Positions 50,466-63,700 of a stretch of DNA of 64,000 bases are shown in pieces. Below the pieces are notes generated by a model. The model ran no database searches, had not been told where the DNA came from, and was given only the letters and a program-made list of their open reading frames with translations. This stretch comes from Hydractinia symbiolongicarpus. Its lineage: Eukaryota; Cnidaria; Hydrozoa; Anthoathecata; Hydractiniidae. Both the position numbers and the translations under genes were made by a program. Positions within the stretch are counted from its first letter, which is position 1, and each line of letters begins with the position of its first letter. The DNA is taken from assembly GCF_029227915.1 (NCBI RefSeq), contig NC_079886.1, forward strand, positions 4,030,001 to 4,094,000. Reading direction: 5' to 3'.

Positions 50466-53075
50466 CGATTGACTGTGGAACTTAATTCAACTGATTTTGT
50501 ACTTTGACCTTATTAATGTGATAAATGAGTCAATTGAACTCCAAGAAGTAACTTTCTTCTTAATTTGACATGATGGCTTCAACTTAGCAGTTACACTGGG
50601 CGTTTGGGTAGCGCTTTATTTAAAAATTTAGAAAAATAAATCTTTTTTTACTGTGGGACCAATCCTAGCCAATAGCGCGCGCAAAAGATATAGAGACAGT
50701 TTCAAAAACTATATTCCATTGACTTTCTAACGGTGTCAGTCCGTTTGAGTTACAGCGGTTGGGTCACATTTTCGTAGCAACAAGTATTTAGCGATATTTT
50801 TCTGATATTACTAGGTTGCATCGCTTTTAACAGTAAAAGGATTGAATGTGGGACTTAATTGAACTGATTATGGACTGTGACCCTATAAGTGTGATAAAAG
50901 AGACCATTGGACTCCAAGAAATAACATTCTTCTTAAATTGACATGATTGCCGGAACTCACCAACTACACTGGGCGCTGTGGTAGCGCTTCATTTAAAAAT
51001 GTAGATAAATAAGTCATTTTTTACTGTGGGACCAATCCTAGCCGTTATCGCGCGCTGAAAAAATAGAGACAGTTTTAAAAACTACATTTCATTGACTTTC
51101 TAACGGTATCACTCCGTTTCAGTTACAACGGTTGTGTCACATATTCGCACCAACATGTATTTTGCGATATTTTTCTGATACTACTAAGTTGCATCGCTTT
51201 TAACAGTGAAACGATTGACTGTGGGATTTAATTGAACTGATTTTGGAATGTGACCTTATAAATGTGATAAATGACACATTGGGACTCCAAGAAATAACAT
51301 TCTTTTTAATTTGCCATGATTGCCGAAACTCAGCGATTACACTGGGCTCTCTGTTAGCGATTTAGTTACAAATTTAGATAAATGAGTCATTTTTTACTGT
51401 GGGACCAATCATAGCTGTTAGTGCACGGTGAGGAAATAGAGACAGTTTCAAACACTACATTTCATTTCCTTTCTAACGGTGTCAGTCCGTTTCAGTTGCA
51501 ATGGTTGGTTCACAAAGTTGTGCCAACATGTATTTTGCGATATTTTTCTGATGCAAACAGGTTGCATCGCTTTTAACAGTGAAACGATTGACTGTGGGAC
51601 TAAATTGAACTGATTTTGGACTGTGACCTTATAAATGTGATAAATGACACAATTGGACTCCAAGAATAACATTCTTCTTAACTTGACGCGATTGCCAGAA
51701 CTCAGCCATTACACTGCGCGCTGTGGTTGCGCTTTATTTAAAAATTTAGATAATTGAATCATTTCTTACTGTGGGACCAATCGTTGCCGTTAGCGGGCGG
51801 TGAAAAAATGGAGAAAGTTTCAAAAACATCATATCATTGACCTTCTAACTGTATTAGTCCGTTTGAGTTTCAACGGTTGGGTGACGTAATCGTACAAACA
51901 TGTATTTTGCAATATTTTTCAGATATTACTAGGTTGCATCGCTTTTAACAGTGAAACGATTGACTGTGGGACTTACTTGAACTGATTTTGGACTTTAACT
52001 TTATAAATGTGATAATTGAGACAATTGGACTCCCTGCAATAACATTCTTCTTTAATTGGCATGATTGACGGAACTCAGCGATTACACTGGGCGCTGTGGT
52101 AGCGCTTCATTTAAAAATGTAGATAAATAAGTCATTTTTTACTGTGGGACCAATCCTAGCCGTTATCGCACGCTGAAGAAATAGAGACAGTTTCAAAAAC
52201 TACATTTCATTGACTTTCTAACGGTGTCAGCCTGTTTTAGTTACAACAGTTTGGTCATATTTTCGTACCAACATGTATTTATCAATATTTTTCTGATATT
52301 ACTAGGTTGCATCGCCTTTAACAGTGGAACGAGTGACTATGGGACTTAATTGAACTGATTTTAGACTGTAAGCTTACAAATGTGATGAATGAGACAATTG
52401 GACTTCATGAAATAACAATCTTCTTAAATTGGCATGATTCCCGGAACTCAGCGATTAAACTGGGCGCTGTGGGAGCGCTTCATTTAAAAATGTAGATAAA
52501 TAACTCATTTTTTACTGTAGGAACAATCCTAGCCGTTATCGCACACTGAAGAAATAGAGACAGTTTTAAAAACTACATTTCATTGAATTTCTAACGGTAT
52601 CAGTCCGTTTCAGTTACAACGATTGCGTCACATATTCGTACAAACATGTATTTAGAGAGATTTTTTTGATATTACTAGGTTGCATCGCTTATAACAGTGA
52701 AGCAATTGACTGTGGGATTTAATTGAACTGATTTTGGACTGTGACCTTATAAATGTGATAACTGAGACAATTGGACTCCATGCAATAACCTTCTTCTTAA
52801 ATTGGCATAATTGAAAGAACTCAGCGATTACACTGGGCGCTGTGGTAGCGCTTCATTTAAAAATTTAGATAAATAAGTCATTTTTTACTGTGGGACCAAT
52901 CCTAGCCGTTATCGCACGCTGAAGAAATAGAAACAGTTTCAAGAACTACATTTCATTGACTTTCTAACCGTATTAGTCCGTTTGAGTTTCAACGGTTGGG
53001 TTACGTAATCGTACAAACATGTATTTTGCAATATTTTTCTGATATTACTAGGTTACATCGCTTATAACAGTGAAG

Positions 53076-53155
53076 CGATTGACTGTGGGATTTAATTGAA
53101 CTGATTTTGGACTTTAACTTTATAAATGTGATAATTGAGACAATTGGACGTGAAA
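53076..53155 (+). repeat. 80-bp mini-unit, copy 4
   Basis: Same junction, 2,690 bp after copy 3 (seven monomers plus one mini-unit). It is followed by GATTAATTGTGGAAC, a private change. Confidence 0.88.
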
Positions 53156-54490
53156 CGATTAATTGTGGAACTTAATTCAACTGATTTTGTACTTTGACCT
53201 TATTAATGTGATAAATGAGTCAATTGAACTCCAAGAAGTAACTTTCTTCTTAATTTGACATGATTGCTTCAGCTTAGCAGTTACACTGGGCGTTTGGGTA
53301 GCGCTTTATTTAAAAATTTAGAAAAATAAATCATTTTTTACTGTGGGACCAATCCTAGCGGATAGCGCGCGCTAAAGAAATAGAGACAGTTTCAAAAACT
53401 ATATTCCATTGACTTTCTAACGGTGTCAGTCCGTTTGAGTTACAGCGGTTGGGTCACATTTTTGTAGCAACAAGTATTTAGCGATATTTTTCTGATATTA
53501 CTAGGTTGCATCGCTTTTAACAGTAAAAGGATTGAATGTGGGACTTAATTGAACTGATTATGGACTGTGACCCTATAAGTGTGATAAAAGAGACCATTGG
53601 ACTCCAAGAAATAACATTCTTCTTAAATTGACATGATTGCCGGAACTCACCAACTACACTGGGCGCTGTGGTAGCGCTTCATTTAAAAATGTAGATAAAT
53701 AAGTCATTTTTTACTGTGGGACCAATCCTAGCCGTTATCGCGCGCTGAAAAAATAGAGACAGTTTTAAAAACTACATTTCACTTACTTTCTAACGGTATC
53801 ACTCCGTTTCAGTTACAACGGTTGTGTCACATTATCGCACCAACATGTATTTTGCGATATTTTTCTGATACTACTAAGTTGCATCGCTTTTAACAGTGAA
53901 ACGATTGACTGTGGGATTTAATTGAACTGATTTTGGAATGTGACCTTATAAATGTGATAAATGACACATTGGGACTCCAAGAAATAACATTCTTTTTAAT
54001 TTGCCATGATTGCCGAGACTCAGCGATTACACTGGGCTCTCTGTTAGCGATTTAATTACAAATTTAGATAAATGAGTCATTTTTTACTGTGGGACCAATC
54101 CTAGTTGTTAGTGCACGGTGAGGAAAGAGAGACAGTTTCAAACACTACATTTCATTTCCTTTCTAACTGTGTCAGTCCGTTTCAGTTGCAATGGTTGGTT
54201 CACAAAGTTGTGCCAACATGTATTTTGCGATATTTTTCTGATACAAACAGGTTGCATCGCTTTTAACAGTGAAACGATTGACTGTGGGATTTAATTGAAC
54301 TGTTTTTGGACTGTGACCTTATAAATGTGATAAATGACACAATTGGACTCCAAGAATAACATTCTTCTTAACTTGACGCGATTGCCAAAACTCAGCCATT
54401 ACACTGCGCGCTGTGGTTGCGCTTTATTTAAAAATTAAGATAATTGAATCATTTTTTACTGTGGGAGCAATCGTTGCCGTTAGCGGGCGG

Positions 54491-54619
54491 TGAAAAAATG
54501 GAGAAAGTTTCAAAAACATCATATCATTGACCCTCTAACGGTATCAGTCCGATTCAGTTACAACGGTTGCGTCACATATTCCTACCAACTTGTATTTAGC
54601 GATAATTTTCTAATATTAT
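54491..54619 (+). repeat. 129-bp truncated unit, copy 1
   Basis: TGAAAAAATGG at 54,491 is followed by TGAAGAAATGG only 129 bp later, instead of 373. The junction TCTAATATTATTGAAGAAAT joins the end of half X to the GAAGAAATGG segment and deletes about 244 bp. Because 129 is a multiple of three, the open frame at 54,490-54,795 is extended to 101 codons with an internal repeat. That frame is a consequence of the deletion, not evidence for a gene. Confidence 0.82.
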
Positions 54620-54622
54620 TGA

Positions 54623-57600
54623 AGAAATGGAGACAGTTTCGAAAACTACATATCATTGACTTTCCAAAGGTATCAGTCCGTTTCTGTTACAACGGTTGCG
54701 TCACATATTCGTACCAACTTGTATTTAGCGATAATTTTCTAATATTACTAGGTTGCATCGCTTTTAACAGTGAAACGATTCACTGTGGGACTTAATTCAA
54801 CTGATTTTGGAGTTTGACCTTATAATTGTGATAAATGAAACAATTGGACTCCAAGAAAAAAAATTCTTCTTAATTTGGCATGATTGCCGAAACTCAGCGA
54901 TTACACTGCGCGTTCTGTTAGCGACTTAATTACAAATTTAGATAAATGAGTCATTTTTTACTGTGGGACGAATCCTAGCTGTTAGCGCGCGCTGAAGAAA
55001 TAGAGACAGTTTCAAAAACTACATTTCATTTCCTTCCTAACGGTGTCAGTCCGTTTGAGTTGCAACGGTTGCGTCACATATTTGTATGAACATGTATTTA
55101 GCGATAGTGTTCTGATACTACTAAGTTGCATCGCTTTTAACAGTGAAACGATCGACTGTGGGACTTAATTGAATTGATTTTGGAATATGAGCTTATAAAT
55201 GTGATAAATGACACAAGTGGACTCCAAGAAATAACATTCTTTTTAATTTGTCATAATTGCCCGAACTCAGCCATTACAATGGGCGCTGTGGTAGCGTTTC
55301 AGTTAAAAATTTAGATAAATAAGTCATTTTTCGATGTGGGACCAATCCTAGCTGTTAGCGCGCGCTGAAGAAATAGAGACAGTCTCAAAAGCTACATTTC
55401 ATTTCCTTTCTATCAGTGTCTGTCCGTTTGAGTTGCAATGGTGGTTCACATATTTGTACGAACATGTATTTTGCGATATTTTTTTGATACAAATAGGTTG
55501 CATCGATTTTAACAGCGAAACGATTGACTGTGGGACTAAATCGAACTAATTTTGGTCCCTGATCTTATAATTGTGATAAATGAGACAATTGGACACCAAG
55601 AAAAAAAATTCTTCTTAATTTGGCATAATTGCCGAAACTCAGCGATTACACTGCGCGCTCTGTTAGCAATTTAATTCCAAATTTAGATAAATGAATCATT
55701 TTTTGCTGTAGGACCAATCCTAGCTGTTAGCGCGCGCTGAAGAAATAGAGACAGTTTCAAGCACTACATTTCATTTCCTTTCTAACGGTGCCAGTCCGTT
55801 TGAGTTGCAATGGTTGGTTCACATATTTGTACCAACATGTATTTTGCGATATTTTTCTAAGACAAATAGGTTGCATCGCTTTTAACAGTGAAACGATTGG
55901 CTGTGGGACTAAATTGAACTGATTTTGGACTGTGACCTTATAAATGTGATAAATGACACAATTGGACTCCAAGAATTAACATTCTTCTTATATTGACACG
56001 ATTGCCAGAACTCAGCCATTACACTGGGCGCTGTGGTAGCGCTTTATTTAAAAATTTAGATAATTGAATCATTTTTTACTGTGGGACCAATCGTAGCCGT
56101 TAGCGGGCGGTGAAGAAATGGAGACAGTTTCAAAAACTACATATCATTGACTTTCTAACGGTATCAGTCCGTTTCAGTTACAACGGTTGCGTCACATATT
56201 TGTACCAACTTGTATTTAGCGATAATTTTCTAATATTACTAAGTTGCATTGCTTTTAAGAGTGAAACGAGTCACTGTGGGACTTAATTCAACTGATTTTG
56301 GAGTTTGACCTTATAATTGTGATAAATGAAACATTTGGACTCCAAATACAATTCTTCTTAATTTGGCATGATTGCCGAAACTCAACGATTACACTGCGCG
56401 CTCTGTTAGCAATTTAATTACATATTTAGATAAATGAGTCATTTTTTACTGTGGGACCAATCGTAGCCATTAGCGGTCGGTGAAGAAATGGAGACAGGTT
56501 CAAAAACTACATATCATTGACTTTCTAACAGTATCAGTCCGTTTCAGTTACAACGGTTGCGTCACATATTCGTACCAACTTGTATTTAGCGATAATTTTC
56601 CAATATTACTAGGTTGCATCGCTTTTAACAGTGAAACGATTTACTGTGGGACTTAATTCAACTGATTTTGGAGTTTGACCTTATAATTGTGATAAATGAA
56701 GCAATTGGACTCCAAGAAAAATAATTCTTCTTAATTTTGCATGATTGCCGAAACTCAGCGATTACACTGCGCGTTCTGTTAGCGACTTAATTACAAATTT
56801 AGATAAATGAGTCATTTTTTACTGTGGGACGAATCCTAGCTGTTAGCGCGCGCTGAAGAAATAGAGATAGTTTTAAAAACTACATTTCATTTCCTTCCTA
56901 ACGGTGTCAGTCCGTTTGAGTTGCAACGGTTGCGTCACATATTTGTATGAACATGTATTTAGCGATAGTGTTCTGATACTACTAAGTTGCATCGCTTTTA
57001 ACAGTGAAACGATCGACTGTGGGACTTATGTGAATTGATTTTGGAATATGAGCTTATAAATGTGATAATTGAGACAATTGGGACTCCAAGAAATAACATT
57101 CTTTTTAATTTGCCATGATTGCCGAAACTCAGCGATTACACTGGGCTCTCTGTTAGCAATTTAATTACAAATTTAGATAAATGAGTCATTTTTTACTGTG
57201 GGACCAATCCTAGCTGTTAGTGCACGGTGAGGAAATAGAGACAGTTTCAAACACTACATTTCATTTCCTTTCTAACGGTGTCAGTCCGTTTCAGTTGCAA
57301 TGGTTGGTTCACAAAGTTGTGCCAACATGTATTTTGCGATATTTTTCTGATACAAACAGGTTGCATCGCTTTTAACAGTGAAACGATTGACTGTGGGACT
57401 AAATTGAACTGATTTTGGACTGTGACCTTATAAATGTGATAAATGGCACAATTGGACTCCAAGAAAAAACATTCTTTTTAACTTGACGCGATTGCCAGAA
57501 CTCAGCCATTACTCTTGGTGTGTTGGTAGCGCTTTATTTAAAATTTTAGATAAATAAGTCATTTTTTACTGTAGGAGCAATCGTAGCCGTTAGCGGGCGG

Positions 57601-57827
57601 TGAAGAAGTAGAGACAGTTTTAAAAACTACATTTCATTGATTTCCAAACGGTATCAGTCCGTTTCAGTTACGACGGTTGCGTCACATATTGGTACAAACA
57701 TGTATTTAGCGATAGTGTTCTGATACTACTAAGTTGCATCGCTTTTAACAGTGAAACGATTGATTGTGGGACTTAATTGAACTGATTTTGGACTGTGACC
57801 TTATAAATGCGATAAATGACACAATTG
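54623..57827 (+). repeat. 3.2-kb distal block, copy 1 (partner at 60,796-64,000)
   Basis: About 8.6 diverged monomers with TAGCGCGCGCTGAAG, ATTTGTATGAACATG, GATCGACTGTGGGAC, CAAATAGGTTGCATCG, GAAACATTTGGACTCCAAAT and GGGCTCTCTGTTAGC variants. The same series occurs 6,173 bp downstream with very few differences (for example GTCCCTGATC here, GTCTCTGATC there; GGTGCCAGTCC here, GGTGTCAGTCC there; one A deleted near 61,092). Minus-strand open frames at 55,757 and 57,247 recur at 61,930 and 63,420 for this reason. Confidence 0.85.
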
Positions 57828-58501
57828 GACTCCAAGAATAACATTCTTCTTAACTTGACGCGATTGCCAGAACTCAGCCATTACACTGCGCGCTGTGGTT
57901 GCGCTTTATTTAAAAATTTAGATAATTGAATCATTTTTTACTGTGGGACCAATCCTTGCCGTTAGCGGGCGGTGAAAAAATGGAGAAAGTTTCAAAAACA
58001 TCATATCATTGACTTTCTAACTGTATTAGTCCGTTTGAGTTTCAACGGTTGGGTCACGTAATCGTACAAACATGTATTTTGAAATATTTTTCTGATATTA
58101 CTAGGTTGCATCGCTTATAACAGTGAAGCGATTGACTGTGAGATTTAATTGAACTGATTTTGGACTGTGACCTTATAAATGTGATAAATGATACAATTGG
58201 ACCCCTAGAAATAACATTCTTCTTAAATTGACATGGTTGCCGGAACTCAGCATTTACACTGGGAACTCTGATAGCGTTTCATTTAAAAACTTAGATAAAT
58301 AAGTCATTTTTTACGGTAGGACTATCCCTAGCCGTTAGCACACGCTGAAGAAAGAGAGACAGTTTCAAAAACAACATTTCATTGACGTTCTAACGGTATC
58401 AGTCCGTTTGAGTTACAACGCTTGCGTCACATATTCGTACCAACATGTATTTAGAGAGATTTTTTTTGTATTACTAGGTTGCATCGCTTATAACAGTGAA
58501 G

Positions 58502-58581
58502 CGATTGACTGTGGGATTTAATTGAACTGATTTTGGACTTTAACTTTATAAATGTGATAATTGAGACAATTGGACGTGAAA
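58502..58581 (+). repeat. 80-bp mini-unit, copy 5
   Basis: Same junction, 5,426 bp after copy 4. The following 1 kb matches the sequence after copy 3 more closely than that after copy 4. Confidence 0.88.
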
Positions 58582-59916
58582 CGATTGACTGTGGAACTTA
58601 ATTCAACTGATTTTGTACTTTGACCTTATTAATGTGATAAATGAGTCAATTGAACTCCAAGAAGTAACTTTCTTCTTAATTTGACATGATGGCTTCAACT
58701 TAGCAGTTACACTGGGCGTTTGGGTAGCGCTTTATTTAAAAATTTAGAAAAATAAATCATTTTTTACTGTGGGACCAATCCTAGCCGATAGCGCGCACTA
58801 AAGATATAGAGACAGTTTCAAAAACTATATTCCATTGACTTTCTAACGGTGTCAGTCCGTTTAAGTTACAGCGGTTGGGTCACATCTTCGTAGCAACAAG
58901 TATTTAGCGATATTTTTCTGATATTACTAGATTGCATCGCTTTTAACAGTAAAAGGATTGAATGTGGGACTTAATTGAACTGATTATGGACTGTGACCCT
59001 ATAAGTGTGATAAAAGAGACCATTGGACTCCAAGAAATAACATTCTTCTTAAATTGACATGATTGCCGGAACTCACCAACTACACTGGGCGCTGTGGTAG
59101 CGCTTCATTTAAAAATGTAGATAAATAAGTCATTTTTTACTGTGGGACCAATCCTAGCCGTTATGGCGCGCTGAAAAAATAGAGACAGTTTTAAAAACTA
59201 CATTTCATTGACTTTCTAACGGTATCACTCCGTTTCAGTTACAACGGTTGTGTCACATATTCGCACCAACATGTATTTTGCGATATTTTTCTGATACTAC
59301 TAAGTTGCATCGCTTTTAACAGTGAAACGATTGACTGTGGGATTTAATTGAACTGATTTTGGAATGTGACCTTATAAATGTGATAAATGACACATTGGGA
59401 CTCCAAGAAATAACATTCTTTTTAATTTGCCATGATTGCCGAAACTCAGCGATTACACTGGGCTCTCTGTTAGCGATTTAGTTACAAATTTAGATAAATG
59501 AGTCATTTTTTACTGTGGGACCAATCATAGCTGTTAGTGCACGGTGAGGAAATAGAGATAGTTTCAAACACTACATTTCATTTCCTTTCTAACGGTGTCA
59601 GTCCGTTTCAGTTGCAATGGTTGGTTCACAAAGTTGTGCCAACATGTATTTTGCGATATTTTTCTGATACAAACAGGTTGCATCGCTTTTAACAGTGAAA
59701 CGATTGACTGTGGGATTTAATTGAACTGTTTTTGGACTGTGACCTTATAAATGTGATAAATGACACAATTGGACTCCAAGAATAACATTCTTCTTAACTT
59801 GACGCGATTGCCAAAACTCAGCCATTACACTGCGCGCTGTGGTTGCGCTTTATTTAAAAATTAAGATAATTGAATCATTTTTTACTGTGGGAGCAATCGT
59901 TGCCGTTAGCGGGCGG

Positions 59917-60045
59917 TGAAAAAATGGAGAAAGTTTCAAAAACATCATATCATTGACCCTCTAACGGTATCAGTCCGATTCAGTTACAACGGTTGCGTCA
60001 CATATTCCTACCAACTTGTATTTAGCGATAATTTTCTAATATTAT
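59917..60045 (+). repeat. 129-bp truncated unit, copy 2
   Basis: The same junction 5,426 bp downstream, again creating a 101-codon frame (59,916-60,221). It was copied with the surrounding block. Confidence 0.82.
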
Positions 60046-60795
60046 TGAAGAAATGGAGACAGTTTCGAAAACTACATATCATTGACTTTCCAAAGGTATC
60101 AGTCCGTTTCTGTAACAACGGTTGCGTCACATATTCGTACCAACTTGTATTTAGCGATAATTTTCTAATATTACTAGGTTGCATCACTTTTAACAGTGAA
60201 ACGATTCACTGTGGGACTTAATTCAACTGATTTTGGAGTTTGACCTTATAATTGTGATTAATGAAGCAATTGGACTCCAAGAAAAAAAATTCTTCTTAAT
60301 TTGGCATGATTGCCGAAACTCAGCGATTACACTGCGCGTTCTGTTAGCGACTTAATTACAAATTTAGATAAATGAGTCATTTTTTACTGTGTGGGACGAA
60401 TCCTAGCTGTTAGCGCGCGCTGAAGAAATAGAGACAGTTTCAAAAACTACATTTCATTTCCTTTCTAACGGTGTCAGTCCGTTTGAGTTGCAACGGTTGC
60501 GTCACATATTTGTATGAACATGTATTTAGCGATAGTGTTTTGATACTACTAAGTTGCATCGCTTTTAACAGTAAAACGATCGACTGTGGGACTTAATTAA
60601 ATTGATTTTGGAATACTAGCTTATAAATGTGATAAATGACACAAGTGGACTCCAAGAAATAACATTCTTTTTAATTTGTCATGATTGCCCGAACTCAGCC
60701 ATTACATTGGGCGCTGTGGTAGCGTTTCAGTTAAAAATTTAGATAAATAAGTCATTTTTTACTGTGGGAGCAATCGCAGACGTTCGCGAGCGGTG

Positions 60796-63700
60796 AAGAA
60801 ATGGAGACAGTTTCGAAAACTACATATCATTGACTTTCTAACGGTATCAGTCCGTTTCTGTTACAACGGTTGCGTCACATATTCGTACCAACTTGTATTT
60901 AGCGATAATTTTCTAATATTACTAGGTTGCATCGCTTTTAACAGTGAAACGATTCACTGTGGGACTTAATTCAACTGATTTTGGAGTTTGACCTTATAAT
61001 TGTGATAAATGAAACAATTGGACTCCAAGAAAAAAAATTCTTCTTAATTTGGCATGATTGCCGAAACTCAGCGATTACACTGCGCGTTCTGTTAGCGACT
61101 TATTACAAATTTAGATAAATGAGTCATTTTTTACTGTGGGACGAATCCTAGCTGTTAGCGCGCGCTGAAGAAATAGAGACAGTTTCAAAAACTACATTTC
61201 ATTTCCTTCCTAACGGTGTCAGTCCGTTTGAGTTGCAACGGTTGCGTCACATATTTGTATGAACATGTATTTAGCGATAGTGTTCTGATACTACTAAGTT
61301 GCATCGCTTTTAACAGTGAAACGATCGACTGTGGGACTTAATTGAATTGATTTTGGAATATGAGCTTATAAATGTGATAAATGACACAAGTGGACTCCAA
61401 GAAATAACATTCTTTTTAATTTGTCATAATTGCCCGAACTCAGCCATTACAATGGGCGCTGTGGTAGCGTTTCAGTTAAAAATTTAGATAAATAAGTCAT
61501 TTTTCGATGTGGGACCAATCCTAGCTGTTAGCGCGCGCTGAAGAAATAGAGACAGTCTCAAAAGCTACATTTCATTTCCTTTCTATCAGTGTCTGTCCGT
61601 TTGAGTTGCAATGGTGGTTCACATATTTGTACGAACATGTATTTTGCGATATTTTTTTGATACAAATAGGTTGCATCGATTTTAACAGCGAAACGATTGA
61701 CTGTGGGACTAAATCGAACTAATTTTGGTCTCTGATCTTATAATTGTGATAAATGAGACAATTGGACACCAAGAAAAAAAATTCTTCTTAATTTGGCATA
61801 ATTGCCGAAACTCAGCGATTACACTGCGCGCTCTGTTAGCAATTTAATTCCAAATTTAGATAAATGAATCATTTTTTGCTGTAGGACCAATCCTAGCTGT
61901 TAGCGCGCGCTGAAGAAATAGAGACAGTTTCAAGCACTACATTTCATTTCCTTTCTAACGGTGTCAGTCCGTTTGAGTTGCAATGGTTGGTTCACATATT
62001 TGTACCAACATGTATTTTGCGATATTTTTCTAAGACAAATAGGTTGCATCGCTTTTAACAGTGAAACGATTGGCTGTGGGACTAAATTGAACTGATTTTG
62101 GACTGTGACCTTATAAATGTGATAAATGACACAATTGGACTCCAAGAATTAACATTCTTCTTATATTGACACGATTGCCAGAACTCAGCCATTACACTGG
62201 GCGCTGTGGTAGCGCTTTATTTAAAAATTTAGATAATTGAATCATTTTTTACTGTGGGACCAATCGTAGCCGTTAGCGGGCGGTGAAGAAATGGAGACAG
62301 TTTCAAAAACTACATATCATTGACTTTCTAACGGTATCAGTCCGTTTCAGTTACAACGGTTGCGTCACATATTTGTACCAACTTGTATTTAGCGATAATT
62401 TTCTAATATTACTAAGTTGCATTGCTTTTAAGAGTGAAACGAGTCACTGTGGGACTTAATTCAACTGATTTTGGAGTTTGACCTTATAATTGTGATAAAT
62501 GAAACATTTGGACTCCAAATACAATTCTTCTTAATTTGGCATGATTGCCGAAACTCAACGATTACACTGCGCGCTCTGTTAGCAATTTAATTACATATTT
62601 AGATAAATGAGTCATTTTTTACTGTGGGACCAATCGTAGCCATTAGCGGTCGGTGAAGAAATGGAGACAGGTTCAAAAACTACATATCATTGACTTTCTA
62701 ACAGTATCAGTCCGTTTCAGTTACAACGGTTGCGTCACATATTCGTACCAACTTGTATTTAGCGATAATTTTCCAATATTACTAGGTTGCATCGCTTTTA
62801 ACAGTGAAACGATTTACTGTGGGACTTAATTCAACTGATTTTGGAGTTTGACCTTATAATTGTGATAAATGAAGCAATTGGACTCCAAGAAAAATAATTC
62901 TTCTTAATTTTGCATGATTGCCGAAACTCAGCGATTACACTGCGCGTTCTGTTAGCGACTTAATTACAAATTTAGATAAATGAGTCATTTTTTACTGTGG
63001 GACGAATCCTAGCTGTTAGCGCGCGCTGAAGAAATAGAGATAGTTTCAAAAACTACATTTCATTTCCTTCCTAACGGTGTCAGTCCGTTTGAGTTGCAAC
63101 GGTTGCGTCACATATTTGTATGAACATGTATTTAGCGATAGTGTTCTGATACTACTAAGTTGCATCGCTTTTAACAGTGAAACGATCGACTGTGGGACTT
63201 ATGTGAATTGATTTTGGAATATGAGCTTATAAATGTGATAATTGAGACAATTGGGACTCCAAGAAATAACATTCTTTTTAATTTGCCATGATTGCCGAAA
63301 CTCAGCGATTACACTGGGCTCTCTGTTAGCAATTTAATTACAAATTTAGATAAATGAGTCATTTTTTACTGTGGGACCAATCCTAGCTGTTAGTGCACGG
63401 TGAGGAAATAGAGACAGTTTCAAACACTACATTTCATTTCCTTTCTAACGGTGTCAGTCCGTTTCAGTTGCAATGGTTGGTTCACAAAGTTGTGCCAACA
63501 TGTATTTTGCGATATTTTTCTGATACAAACAGGTTGCATCGCTTTTAACAGTGAAACGATTGACTGTGGGACTAAATTGAACTGATTTTGGACTGTGACC
63601 TTATAAATGTGATAAATGGCACAATTGGACTCCAAGAAAAAACATTCTTTTTAACTTGACGCGATTGCCAGAACTCAGCCATTACTCTTGGTGTGTTGGT

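Larger units (their letters stand above)
50100..54535 (+). repeat. 2,690-bp higher-order repeat of the distal zone, two copies with an inserted stretch
   Basis: About 50,110-51,845 recurs at about 52,800-54,535, offset 2,690 bp (seven monomers plus the 80-bp mini-unit). Shared variants include AGAAAAATAAATC, the GGATTGAATGTGGG unit with CAACAAGTATTTAGCG, GGAACTCACCAACTACACTG, and CACAAAGTTGTGCC. The two copies are separated by 51.9-52.8 kb, which is of the more homogenised proximal type (CATTTATCAATATTTTT and AACAGTGGAACGAGTGAC near 52,320, as at 34,918). The match ends where copy 1 reads CTTCTAACTGTATTAG and copy 2 CCTCTAACGGTATCAG. Confidence 0.78.
57070..60795 (+). repeat. Composite block assembled from three older segments
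   Basis: Successive stretches have different best partners: about 57,070-58,420 follows 48,210-49,560 (offset 8,863), 58,420 to about 59,600 follows the 50-51.5 kb block (offset 8,116), and about 59,700-60,760 follows 54,275-55,335 (offset 5,426). The switch near 58,420 is a chimeric unit (GAGTTACAACGCTTGCGTC). The switch at 59,520-59,700 is bounded by CCAATCATAGCTG (51.4-kb type) and TTGAACTGTTTTTGGAC (54.3-kb type). Near 60,775 a short anomalous stretch, ATCGCAGACGTTCGCGAGCG, precedes the next block. Confidence 0.75.

Noticed and set aside
48384-63635. 71-74 codon minus-strand frames and the two 101-codon plus-strand frames in the distal zone
   Set aside because: They are copied along with duplicated blocks. 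The 101-codon length comes from a 129-bp truncated unit divisible by three. No recognisable protein family, start context or neighbouring gene is present.
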